Shown here piece after piece: positions 1-10,156 of a stretch of 64,000 bases of DNA (positions within the stretch are counted from its first letter, which is position 1; each line of letters starts with the position of its first letter). The notes beneath the pieces are model-generated. The model was not told the origin of the DNA. It worked only from the letters and a program-made list of their open reading frames with translations, and ran no database searches. This DNA is from Gracilariopsis chorda (Eukaryota; Rhodophyta; Florideophyceae; Gracilariales; Gracilariaceae), in NCBI GenBank assembly GCA_003194525.1, contig NBIV01000173.1, forward strand, positions 1 through 64,000, read 5' to 3'. A program made the position numbers and the translations under genes.

Positions 1-1272
1 TATCGGACTCCATCGGAATTCCCGGTCCCAGAAGAATATCAGTTTGATATTGCCTTCTACCGCACCCAGGGTGAAATGGGGTATGGGGACCGCTTAGCAG
101 CGTTGGCTCCGTCCATCCCAGAGCGGGGTCCAGCGGCATCTGTTCACCAGAACTACCTGTGTTGGGCAAGGCCGATACTTCGTGCTGAGTTCCGTTATCT
201 TCGCCATAATCCGCGGTCTAACTTCCTCCAGATGATCCGTTTTGAACGTCGTTCCCGATCCCGTTTCGGGTACATGATACCGTATCAGAACGTTGAAGCT
301 GAGCGCATCCGACCGCAGTACATGCGAGGCCGTTACGTTCCCCTACCGAGGATGTGGGCTGCCCACGAGGCTTGCAGGGGTTGCTACATCGAGCTTCCGC
401 CATGCATCACCTACATCGGTAGTCGACTATGCAGCAATCCGTTCTCCGGGTGGTGGTCCGTTGTCCTCACTGAGTGGGTCGCCCGCGCAGCGGCGTATCT
501 CGTCTTCGAGGTTTACGACCAGTTCAGACTGTGGTATCTCCCTCCGCGAGTGCGTAGTGGCATCCGTTCATTGGATCTCTCCCTCGTCCTCGGCGGTGCC
601 GGCAACTATAATGAGGCTATCTCCCTGTTGGACGCGATGGACCAGGTTGACTGGAACAGTGTGCCCATCCAATGGAGTCGCCGTCATCAAGGTACCAATC
701 CAGCCGACCGGTCTCCGGGGCGCCGAACTCCGTTGGCGGGTGATTACGTCTACTACGATCCCGTAGAGCGTCGCTTCATCTCCGAGCCGGAGGCATTGGC
801 ACTCCGCGATCGCGAGCGAGTTGTTCCACCGGGTCATCCGACGGGCTACATCGTCACTGACGGATACTTCCAACCCTATGAGGAGGCCGATCCAATGATG
901 GACAATGATCCTCCCGCGACTGGGGTGGGCGCAAACGGTGGCGGTGGCCTTCCCTCAGCTGAGGGCTTCAGGGTGCCGGCGTACTCTACTCCGGGTCCAT
1001 CCGTGGCTCCTCCGGCTGGGCCGAGTCAGGTTCCGTCTTGGAACATTCCTCACGTCGGTGGTGGTCCCTTCCATACCGCTCCGGTTGGAAGTGGCACGCC
1101 ATCGGCGAGTGTGACCGGTCAGGACCGTGCGGCCATCATTGCCCAATTCCTTGGCGAACTAGGAATGGATACCTCGGGAGCTTCCGGTGACATCGCGCAA
1201 ATGCGGGCGGCCATGCTAGCGCTGCTGGCGCAGCCAGGCCATCCTCATCAGAGTGGTGGTCCATCCTCTTGA
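1..1272 (+). CDS. Antisense accessory ORF of Ty3 element (5' partial), function unknown
   Basis: The frame is open from the window edge to the stop at 1270-1272; the first in-window ATG is at 76, but 25 further codons upstream are open, so the true start lies outside. It encodes at least 423 residues. The N-terminal two thirds is rich in Trp, Tyr, Arg and Pro and looks globular; residues after about 280 are Gly/Pro/Ser-rich and probably disordered. No family was recognised. It lies inside the retroelement between the chromodomain (ends at 1566) and the 3' LTR, on the strand opposite to gag-pol, so the two are convergent. Element 2 has an ORF at the same position and strand. No long ORF is present on the opposite strand here, which supports this one as coding. 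Confidence 0.7.
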   Translation, partial: YRTPSEFPVPEEYQFDIAFYRTQGEMGYGDRLAALAPSIPERGPAASVHQNYLCWARPILRAEFRYLRHNPRSNFLQMIRFERRSRSRFGYMIPYQNVEAERIRPQYMRGRYVPLPRMWAAHEACRGCYIELPPCITYIGSRLCSNPFSGWWSVVLTEWVARAAAYLVFEVYDQFRLWYLPPRVRSGIRSLDLSLVLGGAGNYNEAISLLDAMDQVDWNSVPIQWSRRHQGTNPADRSPGRRTPLAGDYVYYDPVERRFISEPEALALRDRERVVPPGHPTGYIVTDGYFQPYEEADPMMDNDPPATGVGANGGGGLPSAEGFRVPAYSTPGPSVAPPAGPSQVPSWNIPHVGGGPFHTAPVGSGTPSASVTGQDRAAIIAQFLGELGMDTSGASGDIAQMRAAMLALLAQPGHPHQSGGPSS

Positions 1273-1565
1273 GGGAGCGAAGTGATGTTCCCACGGTTGG
1301 CGTCCACCATCCCTGATAGTTGGGGTCGTGGTAGTGGTAGGCGAGGGCAATTACGTGTTAACGAATAAACGCTTAACTTCCCTCGTGGGCTTGTGTCTTT
1401 TTCTTCTTTTTCTTCCTTGCTTCTTCCTATCCAGGGTCTTCTTCTTCTCTTCATGAGCCAGCTTCATCTTCTCTTCCATGAGGTTTCCATCTTCTCGCAT
1501 TCTCAAGGCATCCATCTTCAACACCGGAAAACCGGGCTCACGGCTCACCTGACCAAGTCAGTGGA

Positions 1566-3317
1566 TTATCCAACGAGCGCTCGGTCAATTGTGCCTGGTA
1601 TTCCCGTTCTGGTACGGTGGTGATACTGCACGATTTTCGATCGGGGCAAGTTCTCTACCGGTTCGTCCGTGTTATGGGACGGCGGGTACCCATACCAGCG
1701 CACCTGGTACTGAATATATCCCTCTGGGTTGTAACTGCCCGACGATACGGTCGATAATGAACTCCTTCGAGTAAACGTCACGCTTCGCGGTTCCGGTTGC
1801 AGTCCGTACAACGGCTGTTTCCGACGGCAAAGCCGGTGATGAGTCCGTCCAACGGTTCGTGGCGTTCGCTTGCGGCGTTGACCATGTGATTTCCTGATGA
1901 GGGTCGACTGAATTCCTCGTTGAGGTTGACACTACCCCATCGGATTCGGGAGATCGTACCGCTAGTCTGCGAAGGCTTCCTCGTCCCATTTCCAACGGTT
2001 TGGTGACGGGGAGGCGGTTCATGTGCCACGGCGGGTGCCGGTTGGCGAGGCGTATCAAATGGTTGGCTGTCGTCGTCCTGTACTGCAGAGCTGTGTCACC
2101 GTGAATGGGTGTGTGGTGCACATCTCGCAAACACGTGGCGATCAGGCTCTCCTGCATATGCGGTGTGGGCCATCCCTGCTGGGTTGACGCAACCAGTCTT
2201 TCAATACTGTGAGCTGAATTCAGATGATCTGAGCTGCTTGGTACAGTACCAGAGAGACTTCCTCTAATGAGAGACGATTCAATTTCAGATAACCCATTTG
2301 TGGGACCTTGCGCATCCACTTGCGAGGGTGTCGAAGCGTCCTGTACATCAGGGTTCCATACACCGGGATCTGCCGTGACTTGCTTAGTCTGCGCTGCAGC
2401 GGCGGGGGTCCTTACAACTTTCTCGACGGGAGCCGGTGAGTAGGGGGCCAACGGAGCGTCCGGGTTCCGAGCCAGGCTTCCTGTGTTCATTCCTCCAACG
2501 GGAGATGACAGCACAGTGTCTGTGTCCGGTTTTCTTTGCAGCGTCTCGCGAGTGCGGTTGGCAGTATGCTCCCTTAACGAGGTGACTGCGTAGCGTGCTC
2601 ACGAGGCTTTCCATCGGCGGGGCCGGTCCTTCCAGTCTGCTGAGGTAGTTCCACGCGTGCGGCGGTAGCGTGCGGTGTCCCTACTTCAGGTTGCCGTGCC
2701 TCACGAGAGTTTACAGGAGCTCGCGACGGCGGTGTAGACTTCGCTGAAAAGCGGGATTGACTGGCCTCCTCCCCCTCCTTAGCCGGGGCGGCGACGGGGG
2801 CTGAAACAACGTCTGACGGTGGTTCGACACGCGGCGTAAAGCGCGAGCGAACGTGTACCGGAGATTCCGAAGATTGCTGCGACAGAATCGGTATGTCCGA
2901 GAGACCTCTCGATGGGCGCGCAACGCTAATTGCGCGGTGCGAGGAACGTGCTTCTGCAGTGGGCATCAGTCGAGCGTCCGGGATTTCCGGGAGCCAGTAC
3001 AACTTCCGAATGCGGGTTAGGGGCTTGTACGAAGCGATCGCGGCTGAACCGTTCATGAGAATCGCCAACTTCCAGTACAACTGTGTCTCGGCTCACTGAA
3101 ATGACCTTGTAGGGGCCATCCGCAATGGGCCAGAGTTTGTGGCGTTTCTCCTTCTCAGGGTTGTAGTATTCCTTCCTGACGAAGACGAACTGTCCTGCTT
3201 CCAGTGAGGGAAGGGGCCGACGGACTCGGGCATCGAAATTTTCGTTGATACGCTCGTTGCGCTCGCGTCATTGACGATTTCGCGACCGGGACCATCCGTG
3301 TGAGCCAACTCTTCCAT
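1566..3317 (-). pseudogene. Ty3 integrase tail and chromodomain, frameshifted
   Basis: The region continues integrase in three pieces. Around 3093-3250 the C-terminal integrase segment (VRKEYYNPE, then a short beta-rich stretch) is in a different frame from the catalytic core. From 3080 to about 1830 runs a long Pro/Ser/Thr-rich tail. The chromodomain is split by a frameshift near 1780: its first strand (KEFIIDRIVG) is in one frame and its second half (YQVRWYGYPP, then ENLPRSKIVQYHHR) in another. In chromoviruses this module binds modified histone tails and steers integration; here it cannot be made as one chain. The usual acidic TWEP-type motif appears as TDEP. Confidence 0.85.
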
Positions 3318-3880
3318 CGAAGGTAATGATCAACCGTTGACGGGTACTTGTCCTGCGTTGGCTGCGACTCAATCGCCACAGGCGGTGGGGGACGTGAGAG
3401 CACCAGCTCGAAGGGTGATAAGCCAGTTACTCTGTGTACCTGCGTATTGTACGCGTACGTCACGGTGTCTGTGTACAAATCCCCTGTACGGGGGTGCTCA
3501 ACTGCATACGCACGTAAAGCGGACAACAACGTTCGGTTAAACCGTTCCACCTGCCCATTTGCTTGGGGATGGTATGTCGTTGTAAACAGATTTCTGATTT
3601 CAAGTATTCTACAAACATCTTGGAAGAAACGCGCGGCGAACTGCGGTCCGTTATCGGATAAGAGATTAACCGGTGGACCGTAGACGAGAACCCAGCGACG
3701 GACAAATGCTTCTGCCACGGATCGTGCGGTAATCTTCTTCAACGGTACAGTCCGGACGAGCTTCGAGAACCTATCCGTTATTACGAGTAGAAACTTGTTA
3801 CCACGTGCAGTGTGAAGGAACTCACCGAGTATATCGATGGCGACAAATTCTAGCGGAGCCCGTGCCGGGAACAGGGTCAA
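3155..3880 (-). pseudogene. Ty3 integrase catalytic core (frameshifted from RT)
   Basis: Contains the integrase RNase-H-fold core with the three catalytic acids: D in VAIDILGEF, D in LSDNGPQF and E in GQVERFNRT, spaced as in Ty3 integrases. The frame differs by one base from the upstream reverse transcriptase ORF, which ends at 3877, so a single indel near 3880 separates them. The ORF also leaves frame near its 3' end before the integrase C-terminal region. The encoded enzyme would insert the element's cDNA into the genome; this copy is not functional as it stands. Confidence 0.92.
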
Positions 3881-6384
3881 TTCTTCGCATAGCGGCGTAG
3901 CTTGACTTGCTCACGAGCACAATGGGTACAAGACCGAACAATCGCGTAGCAATCCAACGCAAGGGCGGGCCAGTAGAAATGCCGACGTAACGTCGTGTAT
4001 AGCCTCCTTCCACCAGGGTGTGCAGCTAACTTCGAAAAGTGCGAGAGATGTAATACTCTCGACTGGAGGGAATGGGGAACCACTATTTGTGACGAAGAAC
4101 ACACAGTCCTTACCAAGTAACCTTGTGAGTCGACTCCGAAAGGAATGTTAGCACCTCCATTGAGTTGGGCGCGTATCTTCGTACAAAACGGGTCTCCATA
4201 CTGTTCGCGGATCATCTCTTCGGGAGTGATCGGTGCGAAGGATCCGGTATCCGGTTCGTCACCGTCAGCGACGAGCAGATCATCAGCAATATCATCTGAA
4301 ACCAGATCATAACGTAACTTCTCTTCAAGAAGGAAACAAGGGATATCATCGTCATCGACGGAAAGGGTTTCCGCCTCCATTCCCAAACGAGACAAAGCAT
4401 CAGCCTGTGTATTAAGGGAACCCTTTTTATAGGCGACTTCATAATCGAACTCAGCGAGGCACAGTCTCCAACGCATCAAGCGGCCCGATGGTTCCGTGAC
4501 GGACATTAACCAACGCAAAGCGGAGTGGTCCGTATTAACGGTGAAGCGTGTGCCCATCAGATATGGTCTGAGTGTTTGCAGAGCCCATACCATGGCGAGG
4601 CATTCCTTTTCAGGGACTGAGTAGTTCCGTTCGTGGACGTTGAGTGTTCTGGACCAAAAACCGATTGGTTTCCGTTCCCCATCGGGAGTCGTTTGGAATA
4701 ACGCACAACCAATTTGGTAATCACTCGCATCCGTATCCACGGTATAAGGTAACCCGTCCTTAGGCAACGATAATATCGGTGCAGAGGTGACAGCCTCCTT
4801 CAGAGAGTTGAAAGCTTCCACCTGTGCAGGGTTAAGGGGGCCCAGTTTTGGCGGTTGTCCTTTTCGAAGAAGATCATTAAGGGGTCCCGCAATCTTTGCG
4901 AAGCTTGGGATGAACCGTCTATACACGTTACATAACCCTAGAAAGGAGCGGAGTTCTGTTTGAGTTCTCGGGTGCTTGGCCTCTTTGAGAGATTTGACCC
5001 GAGCTTCCTGTATCGGCAAGCGCCCAGGGCGAATAACGTGGCCCAGGTACTTAACCGATTCGGTAAAGAATTCGCACTTCCTCAGCTTGAGGGTTACTCC
5101 AGCATCACGTAACGTGGTCATGATTTCACGAACGTGTTCTAAATGATCATCCAAGTTGTTGGAGAAGACTATGATATCGTCAAGGTAGACGAGGCACGAT
5201 CGCCATTTGAAGCGGGCCAAGAGGATATCTAACGCACGCTGGAAAGTAGCGGGAGCGTTTGTTAACCCAAACGGCATACGCTTAAAGCGGTACAAACCTG
5301 AATGACAGACGAAAGCGGTCTTATCACGGTCTTCCGGTCTTACTGGTACTTGCCAGTATCCCCAGTTCGCATCCAATGTGGAGAAGACAGTCGCCTCACC
5401 GAGAGAGTCAATATACTCGTCCATTCGCGGTATGGGGTACACGTCTTTCACAGTGGCGGCATGAAGGCGACGGTAGTCGATGCAAAAACGCCAAGTCCCA
5501 TCGGGTTTCGGAGCCAGTACCACTGGGGATGCCCACGGTGATTGAGCCGGTTCTATCACGCCTTCGCGGAGCATTTTATCCACATGGAACTGTTCTTCCT
5601 CCCTTGCTTTGGGGCCTGCCCTATAGGGGTGTTGAGCAATCGGCCTGGTGTCCGGTAACAAGTCAATCCGGTGTTCCGTGGCCGACACCTCCCCGAGGGA
5701 TCCATCCCACATTGAGGTGAACTCTCGCAACATTTTTCGCAACTTCTCGCGGTGTGAATCCGGTACATGTCCGAGATCCAGATCTTTTAACTCCTTCACA
5801 GGGTCCAACTTATCGTAACTCGTAGGAACGGCCTTCTTTTCCGAATCTTTCGTGCTGAGCGACTCCACAGAAGAGTGGGATCCCTCCCCCTCCTTAGCAT
5901 GAGGCGTATCATCTGGTTTTTGAACTAATCCGAGTACATCGGCTGCGCACACCTTTGTAGGGATTAAAGCCGTTGGATGCGGAAGTACAGTACCAACTAC
6001 TTGGTTCTTCGCCAGATACTGCGGCTTCTTGCCAAAGTTGGCTATCAAGACCTGAAAGGGGTGTTCATTTGAAACCTGAACGACACCGTTAGCCAGGGCC
6101 AATTGATACTTCTCGTACAGCGAGGTGAGCGGTTGAACAACACGCAATCCTCTTGGAGCGGCAGTAACCGATACCCACGCCTGTGATTCGGGCGGTATGG
6201 AGATTGGTCGTGCGACACGTAGCTTGGGCGACTCCTTTGGAGGTGACGAATCCTGCGAGGGGGCCGGAAGAGGAACCAACTTGGATGAGGCACGCCGTAA
6301 TGAACGACGAACTATCGGAATGATGGAACCATCTTCTAGTTCAACTTCTCGCGCACGCGGACGAATTGACTCTACGAAACGATC
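3877..6384 (-). pseudogene. Ty3 reverse transcriptase, RNase H and integrase zinc finger
   Basis: One frame is open over about 835 codons. Taking the methionine-like position at 6279 as residue 1: reverse transcriptase at about 180-415, with fingers motif FCIDYRR and catalytic YLDD at 365-368; RNase H at about 513-625, with TVDTDASDYQ and NTDHSALRW; integrase HHCC zinc finger at about 740-795 (HLSHF, AAHPGG, then C-x2-C). The part before residue 170 is the protease-RT linker. The frame is the same as that of protease, but a TAA at 6385-6387 cuts them apart where element 2 has a Tyr codon. Confidence 0.95.
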
Positions 6385-6887
6385 TTAGAAGTCACATCCC
6401 AAGATAACGGGGGCCGCTAGCGTCTTACAGACGATGAATTCGAGCTGCATCGAACAGTTACCAATCCTGATCATCAGAGAAACCGTACCAGCCGTCTTCA
6501 ACGGGTTTTTATTGGCATCAGCAACGTCCATGACGGGTCCTTGTCTAACACTAGAACGCACTTCAGGCGGTAAGAGAGATTCGACAATGAAATTGGGGCC
6601 GGCACCTGTATCCAGAATAGACAGATGACGCACCATATACTGGGCGGAAAGGCCAAAGTCAGCGAAAACTTTGTAGTTTCGCTTGGCCATAACCATGACT
6701 CTATCCGGTGACCGATGATTCTTACACCGTATCCACGGGCGACGTAACTCACCGAGGTGGGCCGAGTCCACGTCTGTGGTGGTCAACAACTGCCTTGAAA
6801 GGATCTTGACCGGGGAGCGAGGCTTTGACGCCTCGGGCGCCGATGACCTCGACTCAGGCGCCTCTCTAAAAGAGACTCCCCAACTCA
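6385..6887 (-). pseudogene. Ty3 retropepsin-like protease, reached by -1 frameshift
   Basis: An aspartic protease domain with the active-site motif LDTGAGPNF and the C-terminal hydrophobic-Gly motif VILGCDF. It would process the Gag-Pol polyprotein. The frame is -1 relative to gag and overlaps the end of gag at the gag stop (6885), with no ATG close to the domain, so translation by frameshift is the simplest reading (see the site at 6863-6894). The frame ends with a TAA directly after GCDF, one base different from the Tyr codon of element 2, which disconnects it from RT. Confidence 0.88.
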
Positions 6888-6894
6888 GTTTTCC
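6863..6894 (-). other. Candidate -1 ribosomal frameshift site, gag/pol, element 1
   Basis: On the minus strand gag ends GAA AAC TGA, preceded by G. Protease lies in the -1 frame and is open across this point. Twelve bases after AAC comes a hairpin with stem TCTCT/AGAGA and loop TTT (6863-6875). Element 2 has the same slip bases, the same 12-base spacing and a hairpin of different sequence (42018-42033). A second stem further on (6818-6835) is also kept in element 2. The heptamer is not a textbook X XXY YYZ, so slippage is inferred from frame and conservation only. Confidence 0.55.
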
Positions 6895-8978
6895 TGAGCG
6901 GCATCCGTTTTCACGGGAACAGTATTCCGCGGCAATGAAGCGGTTTGCGGAGCCGGTTGCCGAGAAACAGAAACATCCGCCGAAGCGGCTTGATTCGCAG
7001 AAGCGGTGGCCAAGGAAGAACCAGTGCTGGGTACCGCTTCAGATTGAACTGGTGTAAACTTACGAGGAAACTCGGTCTTCGCACGCAAGTATGCGGTGAC
7101 AGGCACTGATGCCTGTTCTTCCGGGGTCAGGGCTTCAAAGTTAACAACCACTTTGGGCATGTCCCTCAGAGTCATGATACACTGTGGGGCCGTGTGTCCA
7201 TGGTCGTAACAAAGGTAGCAGATCAACGTCTGATGTCTCCCGATATTTCGGTTGTCCTGAAACTTCACCGCTGACGCGCGCGTATCCACCCAACCAGGTC
7301 TCTGGTAACGATTACCGTTAGCATACGGAACTTGTGGGCCGCGAACGCGTTGGCGATCTGCATACAGCACTTGACTATCCAGTTCCACCGAAGGTTCCGT
7401 TGTGGACGGGAGCTCCGTTGTGGGTATGGAAACCAGATCATGCTGATTAAAGTAAACATTGTCAACCTCACGTCGAGAGTATTCCTGGGGCAACAGTGAA
7501 ACTGATGACGGGGCGGCCTCCATGTGTAGGGCCTGAGATCTGACTCGGCTTCCGGAGCGGGCACGTAGGGCATCTCCTTCCGCCTTCGCGTACTGTACCA
7601 GTTATAAGTAGGTAACTTTCCTCCTGTCTTCCCGACGTTGGGCAACAAGGGTGCGAATAGCCGGATCCAATCCGTCGATAAACATTGTACAACGCTCGCT
7701 AGCGGAATAAACATTGGCACATCGGTGGAAGGCCTTGTTCAGTCTGACTGAGTATTCGGTCTCCGTTTCCTTTGGGCGTTGCTTAGTATCGCGTAGGGCC
7801 AGGATAGCTTCCTGTATTGCGGTTCCTGTCGCGTACGAGCGGAGTAAATACTGAACGGCTTCGGGCCAACAGGTGACCCCTCCTTCAGAGGCGCGAGACG
7901 AACCTCTTACAGAGTTAAATTGATCTTCAGCGATTCCACGTAGGAAATATGGTAAGGCGACGTAAGCCTGTCCTTCACTCATTCCGAGGATATCTGCCTC
8001 CGCTACAAAGCGTGAAAGAAAATCCAGAACGAGAATCGGATCCTCTCCAGTGAAATTCTGGTTACGAAACGACAAAGCCATCCTCTTGATGCCGTCTTTT
8101 ACCTTCCCAGTTCCACGGGGTGTACGATCCAAAGAGGAATCTTCCAAACGGTAATACCGATATGATAAAAGCTTCCTGTACAAAGGGTTAGTAGGCTTCA
8201 GTTCCTTCAAACCGGAGTGCTTTCTTCCCTTCTGTCGGGCTCGAATCTCACCATGTGTGGCTGCTGAACGACGCGAGTGCGATGAACGAGCGCGACGATC
8301 ACCGTCAGCAGACGAGTCTGACGAAGCGGATTCCGCGGAGCGGTTGGAATTCACCGATGACCGGGACGAATCCGAGTCATAGTCGTTGTCATTCCGTTTT
8401 CGGGGGCGGTTCTTCGTGCGAGCACGGTCACCATATCGATGAGAAACCACCGCTGGTGCGTCTACGACATTGTCATCACCTCTGATGGTATTTTCCAACG
8501 TCTCAAGACGGGACAGAACCCGATGAAACTTCGAGTCAACATCCTTCACCATATCTGGGTAACCCCTCAAAACCTCCAAAAGGGAATTAACATCAGTCCG
8601 TAAAGTACGTAGATCTTCAGATACACCTCCGACGAGATCGGCATCAATCCTCATACGGAGTGCATCAACCTCATTGACGAGGGCGGCGTGAGAGCTTTCA
8701 AGCACCGAGGTCTGGGCTTGAAGGTTCTGCACCTGAGCCTCCAACTCGACAAAGAGTGCGTCCTTCTCCGCAGCGGCGGGTACGAATCTCCTAAGCGAGG
8801 CATCCGATGAACCAGCAACTGGCGGTTGCGACGACTTGGTCGATAGCTTCCTGCTTCCGGATTTCCGGTTATCAACATCCGAACGTTCTGGGACCGACCG
8901 CGAGCGCGGGGGCAAGTCAGCACCGACTTGTCGCGACTTGGGCTGGCCCGAACCACGGGATCCATTTCCAAAACCCAT
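6885..8978 (-). pseudogene. Ty3 gag with CCHC knuckle, one nonsense codon
   Basis: The likely start is the ATG at 8978 (MGFGNGSRG); the open frame upstream of it has no other ATG. N-terminal part: basic and Ser-rich, then a coiled-coil-like stretch (about codons 80-140), an Arg/Ser/Asp-rich low-complexity stretch, then the retrotransposon gag domain (YYRLEDSSL, LDFLSRFV, RGIAEDQ, FIDGLDP). The C-terminal part has one zinc knuckle, CYLCYDHGHTAPQC, with the C-x2-C-x4-H-x4-C spacing, near 7180-7225. A TAA at 7602 stands where element 2 has a Glu codon, so full-length Gag cannot be made; otherwise the frame is open to 6885. Confidence 0.92.
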
Positions 8979-9237
8979 TGTGGCAGACACTGAAACTGAA
9001 ACAAAACAGGAAACAATCCAAACAACACACAAACAAGCAACCAAAAGAAGCAAACCTCCAATGAGCGAACATCCACTCCTAAGAGGTACCACGCAACCAC
9101 TTGTGGGAGACACACCCGAGCAATCGGCGATCCTCAACAACACGGTTGGTCACAACACAAACTCAACTTCAACGAATAATTCGGAAACCAGGTAGCTAAT
9201 CCGGTAAACCGAGATCAAAAAACACACTTCGCTGGTC

Positions 9238-9255
9238 TTCTAGGTCGGGAGACCA
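9238..9255 (-). other. Primer binding site, element 1
   Basis: On the minus strand, three bases after the LTR end, the sequence TGGTCTCCCGACCTAGAA starts with the TGG that pairs with a tRNA CCA end. Read as a tRNA 3' end it gives a C at position 61 as tRNAs require, and implies a C1:G72 acceptor pair, which is typical of eukaryotic tRNA-Tyr. The tRNA identity is a guess; the PBS itself is supported by conservation in element 2 (one difference in 18). Confidence 0.8.
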
Positions 9256-9258
9256 GTT

Positions 9259-10038
9259 TGTGGTGCAATACCCCAAGATGGGACAGACACACGAGGGTCT
9301 TCGACGTCCTCCTCAGCAGGGTAGCGCAGCGACAGAACCACCTGTGGTGAGTACACGGAGCCGGGTGTAAGACCGGGACTCACCGTCACGACTGGCGTAC
9401 AGGTGTAGAGACAAAGACAGACCACGGAGTGGGAAAGCGGAAAATGCAGCGACACACGAGTGGTGGGCGACGCGCAAGAGCGGCACGGTGTCCACACGAG
9501 TGGGGCGGTGGCAAAAACAGCAACGGTAATCACCGGTAGTTGCTAGTGAAGCAACACCTGTATACGGGGCAAAGAATAACAATCGCTGTAAAAGCGTGCA
9601 CAAAAACAAACACAATAGTGGTAAGAATGTGCTGAGCTCCACGAGGTGGGTAACTAGGCCTTCACAGGATGGCGTCTCTCCAGACGGAGGTGGACAATCA
9701 CCAGGGAACCTGAGTTAGAGCCAGACACTCGCTTGTTGCGTTTACTTTGACCCGGGCAGCCGGAGCTCACACACATAAGTAGTGGTGGTCCGCGCCCTGA
9801 CAGTACAGTAGTAATTAACTAATAATAACTAATAATGTCCCTACGGGGGTGCAAAACACTACACACGTGTGGCACAAGCCAGCAATGCTGTGCACTACAC
9901 TTGTCAACCAAATTGGGGCCCTTCCAATGGAAACAGATTACCGGTGTAACACTCATACTTCACGGCAAAGTGGTGAGCATCGCCAGAGCGGGATATGAGC
10001 GCACGACGTGCTGATACCGCTAGGAGCGTTGCACTTCA
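9259..10038 (-). repeat. 5' LTR of Ty3 element 1
   Basis: A 780-bp LTR bounded by TGTGGTGCAA on the left and GCGTTGCACTTCA on the right, i.e. TG...CA ends with an inverted repeat around GTGCAA. The same ends occur in the LTRs at 30054, 35036 and 44320. It is followed by gtacc. In the minus direction it is the 5' LTR, since the PBS adjoins its left side. The interior is only partly alignable by eye to the other LTRs, consistent with a sister subfamily. Confidence 0.9.
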
Positions 10039-10156
10039 GTACCGTCCTACTCTTCAACTTGAGAGCTCGTATGGTTGGTATCAATCAAATCTTATCATCG
10101 TATATGCCGCATCTTAGTGCAGAAGCTAACTTTTTCTTGCACGAATCGCTACATAT

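Larger units (their letters stand above)
1..10038 (-). mobile_element. Ty3/gypsy chromovirus, copy 1, left end outside window
   Basis: On the minus strand, in order from the right: LTR (9259-10038), PBS, gag, protease, reverse transcriptase, RNase H, integrase and chromodomain. This is the Ty3 order (integrase after RNase H), and the chromodomain marks the chromovirus branch. An extra gene lies antisense at the far left, and the 3' LTR is beyond position 1. The copy is dead: in-frame stops at 7602 (gag) and 6385 (protease/RT linker), and frameshifts near 3880, near 3170-3250 and inside the chromodomain. The base following the LTR begins gtacc, which should be found again at the unseen left end as target duplication. 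It has the same PBS and LTR ends as the element at 35036-45143 but is clearly diverged in protein sequence, so it belongs to a sister subfamily. Confidence 0.95.
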
